A stretch of DNA of 64,000 bases from Cyanothece sp. BG0011 (GTDB taxonomy: Bacteria; Cyanobacteriota; Cyanobacteriia; Cyanobacteriales; Microcystaceae). Made by a program: the position numbers and the translations under genes. The DNA is taken from positions 1 to 64,000 of the forward strand of contig NZ_PRLH01000186.1 of NCBI RefSeq assembly GCF_003013815.1, read 5' to 3'. Below are positions 1-8,910 of the stretch, in pieces (position 1 is the stretch's first letter; each line of letters opens with the position of its first letter). The notes beneath the pieces were generated by a model that was not told the DNA's origin, did no database searches, and saw only the letters and a list, made by a program, of their open reading frames with translations.

Positions 1-1142
1 ACTTATTTTCAATGTAAGGACTGGTAACTAATAACGCAAGGTTGCCAAAAAACTTAACTGAAATCCTAAGTCCCAAATCCATAAAGGATTAAATAGTAAT
101 AATAAAAATGCCGATAATAATAGAGTGCCTAGGGCATTCGTTTTTCTCTCTAGGACTTGACTAATTAAAATAGCAGTTCCCATTAAGCTGGCTCTCAAAA
201 TTGATGGTTGAATTCCCGTTAAACCAACATACAAAATTAAAATAATAATACCAATTATCAACTTTTTCTTAGGAGAAAGAGAGCGAGTTATCCAAAAAAT
301 AATTCCCAATAATAAAGCCACATGAAACCCCGATGCAGCCAAGACATGGGACAGTCCCATATTAACAAATAAATCCCGAATGTCTGGAGGGTAAATCAAC
401 CGCCCTTCTTCCGAGAATCATCGAACTAATGACTAACCCATTTTGCTCTCCTAAAGCATCAGTAAAGCCGTTAATAATACGAGTTCGTAAGTGAGTCCAT
501 CCCCAAGGTTTTTTATGATCTCTAAAGATAATTTTGTCTCCTTTTAATCCAGAGAATGCCCCTTGTTTAGCCAAGTATTTTTTAAAGTCAAACGCTCCAG
601 GATTTTTCGGCGATCGCGGTTGATAGAGATTCCCTTCTATAATCAAAATTTGACCAGGATAAATAAGGTTAAGCTCTTGGATAGGTAGGGGTAATATACA
701 CCTTACCTGTTACCGTTTGAAATTGATCATCACGGAGATTAACATTAACCTTTTGTGCTTGCAACCAAAACTTTTTACGGTCATTGTTTGTTAATCTCGG
801 TTCCGATAAAAGCGTTCCGAGCAATTGGACTTTTTGAGGTTTAAAATTATCTTGAATCAAGTAACTGATATCCGTTGCAGCAGGAGAAGGAATACGCCAT
901 TGAAAATAAATAACCCCTAATAAGGCAACCAAAGAAACAACCCCCCAAAATTTTAAAGGGGGACAGCGTCGCCAACGACGATTTAATAGAATAAAGAGAC
1001 CAATAGGAATAATGGTAATTAATAAAATGACCATAGACCATTGTTGCCAAGAAGGATGAGGATTCGGAAACCCCCAGATTCCGGTTAATAATAAGCCTCC
1101 CAAATAAGCAAAAATAAGAATGAGATAATGAAAAGAATTCAT
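1..1142 (-). pseudogene. comEC: ComEC/Rec2 DNA-uptake channel, frameshifted and cut by the window edge
   Basis: Three minus-strand reading frames join into one ComEC-like protein. The N-terminal membrane/DUF4131 part starts at 1142 (MNSFHYLILIFAYLGG) and runs to about 670. The next part runs to about 390 and ends at ISSMILGRRAVDLP. The Competence-domain core starts near 399 with PPDIRDLFVNMGLSH and reaches DLGFQLSFLATL near 40, where a stop follows. The frame can be restored by one-base changes in short runs: one C gained near 690, one C lost near 390 and one G gained near 38. ComEC forms the inner-membrane channel for single-stranded DNA during transformation. The C-terminal part lies outside the window. 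The breaks may be real or may be sequencing errors, since other genes here show the same signature. Confidence 0.8.
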
Positions 1143-1327
1143 TAAAATTTTCCAAGGAAATCAGTAAGAATGATGGAGAATAAAGCAATCACTAATCAAA
1201 TTTAAAAGATCAAAGGGGTCAAAAAGGAGAAATTATAAAAATTGTTAACAAAACTCAGGGAAATAACTCAAGAGATCCAGAATGGTGAGAGAATATTAAA
1301 ACATAAGAAAAGAGCGATTATAAAAGG

Positions 1328-2725
1328 ATGAATCCTACTAGCACCACATCAGAACTATCGCTATATCAACTAACCCAAAGCACTGACCCTCATTTATCAC
1401 CCTTAATTGTGCCGGCTAGTACCTTTCGGGAATGGGTTGATAATGCGATCCAATTTTTAATTGACGAAGAAATACAGGCCACAGTGTGGGCAAAATTACC
1501 CCCTAATTCCCGTTGGTGGACAAACCTAGACCAATATTATCAAGAAGGACTTTCTCAACAAATCTATCGTTGTACCATTAGTCGCAGTAGTGGGACTGCA
1601 CCCTCTCGTCAGGGTTTCCATCCCGCTTATGGTTCCCAGGATAACTTCACCCCTATCGTACTAGAAACGAACACTCAGCTAAAACGGGAGCATTTTTGTG
1701 TCATCTTGTCCCCTCAACTGTGTACTCTCATTTTGGCACAAGAACAAATTCCAGCCGAAGAAGACCCCCCGTCAGGACTTCTAGAACCCACGGTCCTCAA
1801 AGTGGTTTATAGTTTTAACCCGACCACTATCCAAAAGGTCTTATCAGGGATTAAACATCTGATTACCATTACCGACACCACCCCAGTGGAAGTGTTAGGA
1901 GACTCCGTTTTAGCCTTTCCCTTACCCACCACCGTCGATGCTACCCTGTTAACCAAATTATGGTTCCAAGTGTTGCGTCCCAGTGCAGGTGTGGGAGCGC
2001 AAATGTTACCCGAAACCAGTCACACCCTTGCCCAAAAGAATTTGAGCTTAGGAGAGGAGTTTCTCAAACCCCTCACCACCGAACTGAGTACCCCGTTAAC
2101 CAACATGAAAACCGCCTTACGGTTGCTAGAATCCAAACAACATAAACGGGATATTCGACAACGGTATATCGACCTATTGAAAAAAGAATGCGATCGCCAA
2201 AATAACCTATTGCTAGGATTACAAGAATTACTTCAACTCAATCAAAGTTTAGAAGACGCACAACCCACGGTTCACCTCGAAGAAGTGGTTCCAGGAATCG
2301 TCAGTACCTATCAAGCGATCGCCGAAGAAAAAGGAATCATCTTGGGTTATACCATTCCCCCTGGGTTTCCCCCGGTGGCCTGTCCCAATGTGTGGTTACG
2401 ACGCATTCTACAAAACATTATTCACAATAGCCTCAAATTTACCCCATCAGGAGGACGCATTACGGTACAAGCAGCCTTAAAGTCCGAAGGGGTAGAGATA
2501 TCCGTCGCTGATACAGGAATGGGTATCGAAAACAACGATTTACCCAAACTATTCGATAGTTTTTATCGAGGACGAAATACCCTCAATCGTGATCTTGAAG
2601 GCGTGGGACTGGGATTAACCATCGCCCATCACTTAATCGAACAATGTGGGGGAAAAATCGATATTGTCTCTCAAGTGGGGAAAGGGACTATTGTTAAGGT
2701 ACTCTTTCAAGAATCCTCCGATTGA
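1328..2725 (+). CDS. DICT-type sensor histidine kinase lacking the phospho-acceptor His
   Basis: A 465-residue cytoplasmic protein with no membrane segment. Residues about 15-225 resemble the DICT sensory region of cyanobacterial kinases; this part is less certain. A HisKA-like region at about 240-300 is followed by a clear HATPase_c domain: N-box NIIHNSLKFTPSGG, G1 DTGMGI, F-box LFDSFYRG and G2 GVGLGL. In the H-box the sequence reads LTTELSTPL where kinases have SHELRTPL, so residue 251 is Thr (codon ACC at 2078-2080) and no His is available for autophosphorylation. It may bind ATP or act as a regulator rather than a phospho-donor. It is divergent from comEC and lies 69 bp before ndhO. Confidence 0.8.
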   Translation: MNPTSTTSELSLYQLTQSTDPHLSPLIVPASTFREWVDNAIQFLIDEEIQATVWAKLPPNSRWWTNLDQYYQEGLSQQIYRCTISRSSGTAPSRQGFHPAYGSQDNFTPIVLETNTQLKREHFCVILSPQLCTLILAQEQIPAEEDPPSGLLEPTVLKVVYSFNPTTIQKVLSGIKHLITITDTTPVEVLGDSVLAFPLPTTVDATLLTKLWFQVLRPSAGVGAQMLPETSHTLAQKNLSLGEEFLKPLTTELSTPLTNMKTALRLLESKQHKRDIRQRYIDLLKKECDRQNNLLLGLQELLQLNQSLEDAQPTVHLEEVVPGIVSTYQAIAEEKGIILGYTIPPGFPPVACPNVWLRRILQNIIHNSLKFTPSGGRITVQAALKSEGVEISVADTGMGIENNDLPKLFDSFYRGRNTLNRDLEGVGLGLTIAHHLIEQCGGKIDIVSQVGKGTIVKVLFQESSD

Positions 2726-2794
2726 ACCGTTATTGGTTACTGATTGATTGTGCTTTGCTACGATGAGAAGGAAACTCTAAAAAAAGGAACCATT

Positions 2795-3010
2795 ATGGCA
2801 GGTAAAATTAAAAAAGGTGCATTAGTGCGGGTCGTTAAAGAAAAGCTCGAAAACAGTTTAGAAGCTAAAGCCAGCGATACCCGTTTTCCCGCCTATTTGT
2901 TTGAAAGCAAAGGGGAAATCCTGGAGATGAACGACGAATATGCTCTCATTCGATTTTATGTTCCCACTCCCAGTGTTTGGTTACGCCTCGACCAACTAGA
3001 AGCCGTTTAA
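2795..3010 (+). CDS. ndhO: NAD(P)H-quinone oxidoreductase subunit O
   Basis: The 71-residue protein begins MAGKIKKGALVRVVKEKL and ends WLRLDQLEAV, which matches the length and sequence pattern of cyanobacterial NdhO. NdhO is a small oxygenic-phototroph-specific subunit of the thylakoid NDH-1 complex, which serves respiration and cyclic electron flow. The start at 2795 is chosen because AAAAAGGA lies just upstream and because it gives the family length; the frame is open upstream to 2744 with poor codons. Malate dehydrogenase follows after 15 bp, so the two may be cotranscribed. Confidence 0.92.
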   Translation: MAGKIKKGALVRVVKEKLENSLEAKASDTRFPAYLFESKGEILEMNDEYALIRFYVPTPSVWLRLDQLEAV

Positions 3011-3025
3011 TAAAGTTTAAAGATT

Positions 3026-4000
3026 ATGACTGTCTCTTACGACTCCCTTCTCCCCTGTCAATCTCAAACTGTGGCCATTATAGGCGCAGGGAATGTGGGA
3101 CGAACCCTGGCCCAGCGCATTGTTGAAAAAGACTTAGCCGATGTGGTCCTCTTAGATGTGGTGGAAGGACTTCCCCAAGGCATCGCCCTGGATTTAATGG
3201 AAGCTCAAGGATTGGAATACCATAACTGTGAGGTGGTGGGGACGAATAACTACGAAGAGACAGCCGGAGCCGATTTAGTGGTCATCACCGCAGGCCGCGC
3301 CAGAACCCCTGGTATCAGCCGAGATGACCTTTTGGCAATTAATGCTAAAATTGTGGCTGACGTGGCTGAAAAAGCCTATAAATACTCTCCTAACGCCATT
3401 TTCATGGTCATTACCAACCCCCTCGATGTGATGACCTATTTAACCCGCAAAGTAACCGGGTTACCCCCTCAGCGAGTGATGGGTATGGCCGGGGTGTTGG
3501 ACTCTTCCCGTCTGCAAACCTTTATCGCCATGGAATTGGGCATTTCTACGGCCAATGTGACGGCCATGGTATTAGGGGGACATGGGGATTTAATGGTGCC
3601 TTTACCCAATTATTGTACAGTTAACGGCATTCCTCTTACTCAGTTATTAGATTCTCCTACCATTAATAGGTTAATAGAAAGAACCCGTAACGGGGGAGCC
3701 GAAGTGGTTAAATTATTGAAAACAGGAGGGGCTTATTATGCCCCGGCTTCGGCTGCTTCTGTTATGATTGAAAGCATTTTACGGGATCAATCTCGTTTGT
3801 TGCCAACGGCAGCTTATTTACAAGGGGAATATGGATTAAATGATATTTATATCGGGGTTCCTTCCTTTTTAGGTTGTCGTGGCGTTAAAAAAATATTAGA
3901 AGTGAAATTGAGCGACAATGAGCGAGAAGCGTTACACATTTCTGCGGATTCGGTTAGAAAAAATGTTCATTTTGCTTTAGAAAGTGTTGGAATTCAATAA
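3026..4000 (+). CDS. mdh: Malate dehydrogenase (NAD-dependent)
   Basis: A 324-residue member of the LDH/MDH family. The Rossmann motif GAGNVG is at residues 20-25. The substrate loop reads RARTPGISRDDLL, with Arg where lactate dehydrogenases have Gln, which favours malate/oxaloacetate. The catalytic His lies in VLGGHGD. The enzyme interconverts malate and oxaloacetate in the cytoplasm. It follows ndhO by 15 bp. The 3' end is approached on the opposite strand by the remnant of an acetyltransferase gene. Confidence 0.92.
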   Translation: MTVSYDSLLPCQSQTVAIIGAGNVGRTLAQRIVEKDLADVVLLDVVEGLPQGIALDLMEAQGLEYHNCEVVGTNNYEETAGADLVVITAGRARTPGISRDDLLAINAKIVADVAEKAYKYSPNAIFMVITNPLDVMTYLTRKVTGLPPQRVMGMAGVLDSSRLQTFIAMELGISTANVTAMVLGGHGDLMVPLPNYCTVNGIPLTQLLDSPTINRLIERTRNGGAEVVKLLKTGGAYYAPASAASVMIESILRDQSRLLPTAAYLQGEYGLNDIYIGVPSFLGCRGVKKILEVKLSDNEREALHISADSVRKNVHFALESVGIQ

Positions 4001-4002
4001 AA

Positions 4003-4393
4003 TTAGGATTAAACCAAACCATTGTTACTTCATCTTCAAAATTGCTTCTTCGATTTCTAATTTTTTGGTGCGCTAAACTTTCAATGACAAATCCGTGTCT
4101 TTTATAGAAGCGAATGGCTTTAGTATTACTTTGATGAGGTAATAAGTACCTGGACAAAAATAAACGTGACTGTCAAGTGAGCAGGGGAGCAGGGAGCAAA
4201 AGGAGCAGGGAGAAGGGGTGACAGCTTGTTTATATTTCTTCTCTACAGTTGATTATATTTATGTCCGACTACTTAAATAAAGTTGATAAATTGGTTGAAG
4301 ATCATCAAGGGTTGCTTTACGAATAATGACTTTTGCTTGTTTTAGAAAATCTAAATCGAGAGGAGAGGTTTTATTGGTTAATAGGGTATTCAT
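4003..4393 (-). pseudogene. GNAT acetyltransferase remnant, internally deleted
   Basis: A 44-codon minus-strand frame starts at 4393 (MNTLLTNKTSPLDLDF) and contains IRKATLDDLQPIYQLY, a typical GNAT N-terminus, before a stop at 4259. After about 100 unrelated bases, a second fragment at 4157 reads SNTKAIRFYKRHGFV, the acetyl-CoA-binding motif B of GNATs, and continues with EDEVTMVW near the normal C-terminus. The central part, including the pyrophosphate-binding loop of motif A, is missing. The space is filled by GGAGCAGGG-type repeats. Unlike the one-base frameshifts elsewhere, this looks like a genuine deletion. Confidence 0.7.
4166..4222. repeat. GGAGCAGGG short tandem repeat
   Basis: Imperfect purine-rich units (gagcaggg, ggagcaggg, ggagaagggg) fill this stretch inside the decayed GNAT gene. 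They resemble the short tandemly repeated sequences common in intergenic cyanobacterial DNA. A related stretch occurs at 34076-34103. Confidence 0.6.
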
Positions 4394-4547
4394 AGCTATT
4401 TTCCCCCTACTCACATCCCTACTTTTATTATGACTCTTTTCCTAGAAGAGAGCTATTTCTTCTGGTGAAGTATGGTTAACTTTAGTTTCTCTTCTTTTTA
4501 AATTAGATAAAATAAGAAGTAGGGTGATAAGAAAGAAGGATAAAAAC

Positions 4548-4901
4548 ATGAGTAAAAATCAATCTTTTCCTTTAAATGACTCTCGTCCTCCTGTCTCTCT
4601 AGATTGGGACTTGGGACGAGAACTTGATGATGTAGCCAGTCAATATTTTTATCAAGACTGTGAACCGTCAACGCAAAAAATTCTTTCTCGTTGTGGGTGG
4701 TATTTATCCAGCTTTTTTGAAGAGCCGACTTTAGTTATCACTTGTAACGATCAAGTTACAAATTGGTTGATTTTAAAACAATTAATGCCCTTAGCTACGG
4801 TATTATACAAATGGCTTAAGACGGCTCACATTCGCATTTATCCCCCCACAGGAGAGGGAACGTTCTTGGACATTCCTATTACTGATGTTCCTTTGGGTTA
4901 G
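4548..4901 (+). CDS. Hypothetical protein, 117 residues
   Basis: The protein begins MSKNQSFPLNDSRPPVSLDWDL and has no signal peptide, membrane segment or motif that I recognise. It contains a compact aromatic-rich region (CGWYLSSFFEEPTLVITC) and ends in ITDVPLG. The start at 4548 is preceded by AGAAGGA with seven bases of spacing; an upstream start at 4524 is possible but has no better ribosome site. It converges with the minus-strand gene ending at 4907. Codon use looks like that of the neighbours, and I regard it as a real gene of unknown role. Confidence 0.65.
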   Translation: MSKNQSFPLNDSRPPVSLDWDLGRELDDVASQYFYQDCEPSTQKILSRCGWYLSSFFEEPTLVITCNDQVTNWLILKQLMPLATVLYKWLKTAHIRIYPPTGEGTFLDIPITDVPLG

Positions 4902-4906
4902 TCATT

Positions 4907-5256
4907 TCAATGTGTTGTTAATCTGTTATCAATAATGAACCATTCATGGTAAACAACCGCCAGATAAAAGTCTTCTCCAACCAAGCGATCACAGACAGCC
5001 AAAAAACCAGAGAAGAAAGGATCATCGTCGTAAGTGGTATCTTTGAGAAAGAGCGTTACTGAATTACCATTTTCGCTCCAAATCGTCCGTAGAATGGTGA
5101 TATTAGCATGGCTTAAATTTTCTATTGGGAGTAATACCCAACGCCCCTCAATGTCCATTCCCAATCTTCGGGGCCTTCATGCTTTTCAATGATCCGATCC
5201 CAACGGACGGTTTTAATGTTAGAAAGGGTGGTTTCTGACAATTGTGTTAATTTCAT
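4907..5256 (-). CDS. Hypothetical protein, one-base frameshift
   Basis: An ATG at 5256 overlaps the stop of the LOG gene as ATGA and starts MKLTQLSETTLSNIK, running to EGPEDWEW. The frame then breaks near 5153; the adjoining frame continues DIEGRWVLLPIENL to the stop at 4907. Adding one G to the GG run in TGGAC joins both parts into a 116-residue protein. The conserved-looking C-terminal part contains DDPFFSGFLAVCDRL and YHEWFIIDN. I know of no family for it. The ATGA overlap suggests translational coupling to the LOG gene. Confidence 0.6.
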
Positions 5257-5969
5257 TGAGTTAACCATTGTTGTTTTGTTTTTTCAATAATTTCTATGGC
5301 TTCAATGACTGTATCAACACAGTGGGGAATATTGAGATCACTAGGGTCAGCCAGTGGTGTTTTCCCTTGAATCATATATTGATTGGCCCAGTTAACTAAG
5401 TCTCGCCACATAGGGCCAACCATAATCAAAGGGATGGGATCGAGATGACGCACTTGTAATAATTGCCAGACCATCAAAGCTTCTAAGGTTGTCCCAATGC
5501 CCCCTGGCATAATAATAAAAGCATTAGAAATTAAGACAAATTGATGCAGTCGAGAAAAGAAGGTGCGATGACGAAATACTTCTTCGACAAAAGGGTTGGT
5601 TTCTTGTTCCGCTTCGAGGTCAATACGGATGCCAATAGAACGAGTTATATCTTGGGGATCGGCGGCCACACTACCCTCATTCGCTGCTGTCATTAAGCCA
5701 GGTCCGCCTCCTGTGACAATATCACATTGCATTTGGGTTAGTTGAGTGGCTAACCATTTCACATCTTGATAAATGGCAGAATCTGACTGAATTCTCGCAC
5801 TGCCAAAAATAGTAACACGGAACCGCTCTCGTTTAGGAGGGCGTAAACTGGTTAAAGCATTAATGACCTCCCACAACTCTAAAACCGCTTGTTTCACTAC
5901 TTTTAGAGTTCCTTCTGGGTCATTAAAACTAACCAGATGAGGGGATAAAGGGGATTTTTTTCGGTTCAT
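5253..5969 (-). CDS. LOG family protein (lysine decarboxylase-like fold)
   Basis: The 238-residue protein has the two LOG signatures: GGGPGLM at about residues 88-94 and PGGIGTTLE at about 155-163. FGSAR marks the Rossmann-like nucleotide site. In plants and some bacteria LOG proteins cleave cytokinin nucleotide monophosphates; many bacterial homologues have an uncertain nucleotide substrate. The gene lies in a minus-strand pair, its TGA overlapping the ATG of the next gene. No signal peptide is seen. Confidence 0.85.
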   Translation of the reverse strand: MNRKKSPLSPHLVSFNDPEGTLKVVKQAVLELWEVINALTSLRPPKRERFRVTIFGSARIQSDSAIYQDVKWLATQLTQMQCDIVTGGGPGLMTAANEGSVAADPQDITRSIGIRIDLEAEQETNPFVEEVFRHRTFFSRLHQFVLISNAFIIMPGGIGTTLEALMVWQLLQVRHLDPIPLIMVGPMWRDLVNWANQYMIQGKTPLADPSDLNIPHCVDTVIEAIEIIEKTKQQWLTQ

Positions 5970-6090
5970 TGGGATACCCCAGTGAGATAAAGAATGTTGT
6001 ATGAGAGATGCTGCTGCGGGTAATTTGTGGGGTTAATTTAATTATTCCCTACTTTTTCTGATATTTTAGCTCAAAGGTTTAGGTGGTGAC

Positions 6091-7725
6091 TTAAACTTTT
6101 TCTCTTAAAGCTTTAGTTAATCGTTTTAAAGCTAAAGAAGTATCTGATGGGTCTAAATGAACATCTAATAGGCAAAAGCCCTCTGTATAGGTTTGACTTT
6201 TTTCTAACGCCAATTCTAACTCATCTTCGGTTCTAATATCAAAGCCTTTCCCCTTATTGAAAATAGTAGGAAGCTGACTATAATTCCACAATAATATGTC
6301 ATTAAATTTTCCGTCTTGCATCGGTCTTTCAGTTCCATAGCCTAAATTATTGAGAACAATAATAATCGGATTTAAACCATAACGAACAATGGTGGATAAT
6401 TCCATCCCAGTCATTTGAAAAGCCCCATCCCCCACGAGAACTAAAGGACGAATATTGGGGTTAGCCATTTGCGCGCCAATACTAGCAGGAACAGCAAATC
6501 CTAAAGAGGCATAATAAGCAGGAGAAAGAAAACGACTTTTTTGATGGACAACTAAATCGGCTCCAGCAAATAAGGCATCACCCACATCGGCAATGACAAT
6601 CATATCATTACTGATAAAAAGATTGAGTTGTTCAAATAATCTTTGAACCGTTATTTTTTCTCCAGGTTTAACTGAGAAGTCTGTGGAAAGTGGCAAACGA
6701 GAAGGTAAGTCAACTTGGCGATGCTTGAGGTCAGCGTTTAATAACCCATTGAGGAAATCAACTAAAGAGATATCTTCATAATTATGAAAATGGATTGAGG
6801 TTTTTTCACTGTTAACATCAATGAATGATTGAGGATTCAATTTAGCTGTAAATATTCCTAAGTTGACATCAGACAGAAAAGTTCCCAAGGCAATAACACA
6901 ATCACTTTCTTCTACATATTTTCGGGTAAATTCTTTTCCCATTGCCCCTTCATAAATTCCTAAATTGTTAGGGTGCATTTCGTTGATGACTGATTTTCCT
7001 AGTAAAGTTTCGGCTACAGGAAGATTCGTCTTTTCAACTAATTTAACTAGGGACTCTTGTAACTTAAAACGATGAATTTCTACCCCAGCTAAAATGACAG
7101 GATGATGAGCTTGATTAATCAGGTTAACGGCTTCTTCTAACGCTTCTTGTAGTGCATCAGGATTAGATGAAGCGTTGTTTGTAGAAGGTCGATTATCAGT
7201 ACCCAGAGTAACATTAACCATATCTCTAGGAATTTCAATGTAAACCGGTCTTTTGTAGCGTAAGGCGGCGGTTAAAACCCGTTCAATTTCAGAGTAAGCT
7301 GTATCAGGATTATCCAAAACCGTAGAGGCTACAGTTATTTCTTGAAAGACTTTATATTGAGTATCAAATTCTTTGACTTTATGGTGTAGTAAAGGATTTT
7401 TAGTTCGTTCATTAACGCCAGGAGAACCACTAATAACCACCACAGGGGACTTTTCAGCAAAGCATTGGGCTGTAGTATTAGCAATTTTTAACCCCCCCAC
7501 ACAATAGGTAACACAGACAACGCCCAATCCCCTCAAACGAGCATAAGCATCCGCTGCAAATCCTGCCCCTTGTTCATCACAAGTATTAATAAATTCCAGT
7601 TCACTCTTTTCTAAGAGTTTATTAAATCCTAAAACAAAATCTCCTGGGACTCCAAAGACATGATTAACGCCTAATTGTAATAGTCGTTCAATTAAATAGT
7701 TGCCGATAGATTTATTATTTTCCAT
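6091..7725 (-). CDS. Thiamine-diphosphate 2-keto acid decarboxylase (pyruvate/indolepyruvate decarboxylase type)
   Basis: The 544-residue protein has the three-domain layout of the pyruvate decarboxylase family. The N-terminal domain has the cofactor-activating Glu51 in CDEQGAGFAADAY and Asp29 in VPGDF. LLHHKVKEFD supplies the paired active-site His of decarboxylases. The C-terminal thiamine-diphosphate motif begins GDGAFQMTG and ends VLNN. These features separate it from acetolactate synthase, which lacks the His pair. It should turn a 2-keto acid into an aldehyde and CO2; the natural substrate cannot be read from the sequence. It is a single gene, with a non-coding gap of about 400 bp upstream. 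Confidence 0.85.
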   Translation of the reverse strand: MENNKSIGNYLIERLLQLGVNHVFGVPGDFVLGFNKLLEKSELEFINTCDEQGAGFAADAYARLRGLGVVCVTYCVGGLKIANTTAQCFAEKSPVVVISGSPGVNERTKNPLLHHKVKEFDTQYKVFQEITVASTVLDNPDTAYSEIERVLTAALRYKRPVYIEIPRDMVNVTLGTDNRPSTNNASSNPDALQEALEEAVNLINQAHHPVILAGVEIHRFKLQESLVKLVEKTNLPVAETLLGKSVINEMHPNNLGIYEGAMGKEFTRKYVEESDCVIALGTFLSDVNLGIFTAKLNPQSFIDVNSEKTSIHFHNYEDISLVDFLNGLLNADLKHRQVDLPSRLPLSTDFSVKPGEKITVQRLFEQLNLFISNDMIVIADVGDALFAGADLVVHQKSRFLSPAYYASLGFAVPASIGAQMANPNIRPLVLVGDGAFQMTGMELSTIVRYGLNPIIIVLNNLGYGTERPMQDGKFNDILLWNYSQLPTIFNKGKGFDIRTEDELELALEKSQTYTEGFCLLDVHLDPSDTSLALKRLTKALREKV

Positions 7726-8121
7726 TTTTTTGTGCCTTAAATTTAAAACAAATGTTTGAAGTATTATTAAGTTATTTCTTCTCTGAAACCTCTATAAAAA
7801 ATGATTTTTATGATTGATAGTTATATCCTGGCTTCTTTATTTCTATTTTAACTTGAATTATCGGTTTTCAGATGAATATAATCGGTCAGTGACCCTCTTT
7901 GGAGAAACAAATCATAGCACAATACCGAAGACGACGAAGTTGAGGGCAAGACCATTACACTCAAGACGAGTTTAACCAACCCACATATTGTCTTACTCAG
8001 TGCCGACGATACTACCATTCATTAAGAGGAAATCAAATGTTGGCCTCTCTTTCTGCTGAATAGTATTTATCATGGAGACATACACGGAAAACCTTTGTAA
8101 TCATTAACACTCTCTTTCAAT
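7726..8121. other. Intergenic gap between two divergent genes
   Basis: No gene is recognised here. Bases 7740-7870 are very AT-rich and probably hold the promoter of the decarboxylase. Bases 7890-8030 are less AT-rich and contain a short open stretch in the plus direction (TEDDEVEGKTITLK) that lies between stops and matches no family I know. It may be a coding remnant. Confidence 0.4.
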
Positions 8122-8877
8122 ATGCAAGTCAAACGACAAAATATGAGTATCCTGGTAGATGATAATGCTATGAGAATCTACCTCGTTAGTCCAGACAAAG
8201 TTGGAAAATATCCAGGCATTTTATTTTACAGTGATATTTATCAACTGGGTTCTCCCATAACTCGTTTGGCTGATCATTTAGCAGGATACGGTTTTGTGGT
8301 GGCGGCTCCAGAAATCTATCATCGTCAGTTACCTATCGGCACAGTGATTGAACCAACTGATCTCGGAAAGATACAAGGGAACGAAGCAGCCAGAAAAACC
8401 GCCACATCAGAGTTTGATACCGATGCTAATGCTGTGATTGACTTTTTAAGTAAACATGAGGGAGTCGCTTCTCAACCAATAGGTGTCATGGGATTTTGTA
8501 TTGGAGGACATTTGGCCTGTCGAGCAGCCTTAAATCCCCTGGTTAAAGCCTCCGTGTGTGTCTATCCGACAGGAATTCATAGTGGTAAATTAGGAAAAGA
8601 AAAAGCCGATACTTTAACAAGACTTTCTGAAATTCAAGGGGAACTCTTCTTAATTTTTGGCACATTAGATCCTCATGTTCCAGAAGAAGGAAGAGTCATC
8701 ATCAAGCAAGCTTTAGAAAAAGCTAAAATTAGACATAAAATAAGAGAATATAAAGCTAATCATACTTTTATGAGGGATGATGGCTATCGATTCGATCCCG
8801 TCGCCACTGATCACGCAATGCAAGAAATTATCTCATTTTTGCAGTCTAAATTAGTTAATTTGACCATGGCTTATTGA
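8122..8877 (+). CDS. Dienelactone hydrolase family protein
   Basis: A 251-residue alpha/beta hydrolase with a Cys nucleophile in GFCIGGH, an Asp in GTLDPHVP and a His in NHTFMRD. This is the Cys-Asp-His triad of dienelactone hydrolases. No signal peptide is present, so it should act in the cytoplasm. The dienelactone reaction itself is unlikely in this organism; members often act on other esters or lactones. It converges with the DUF6629 gene 33 bp downstream. Confidence 0.87.
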   Translation: MQVKRQNMSILVDDNAMRIYLVSPDKVGKYPGILFYSDIYQLGSPITRLADHLAGYGFVVAAPEIYHRQLPIGTVIEPTDLGKIQGNEAARKTATSEFDTDANAVIDFLSKHEGVASQPIGVMGFCIGGHLACRAALNPLVKASVCVYPTGIHSGKLGKEKADTLTRLSEIQGELFLIFGTLDPHVPEEGRVIIKQALEKAKIRHKIREYKANHTFMRDDGYRFDPVATDHAMQEIISFLQSKLVNLTMAY

Positions 8878-8910
8878 TTTTACCTTAAATTTTAGATTTA
8901 TTGTTGACTA

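Noticed and set aside
7890-8035. Possible remnant of a gene between the decarboxylase and the dienelactone hydrolase
   Set aside because: The open part is about 35 codons between stops and shows no recognisable motif.
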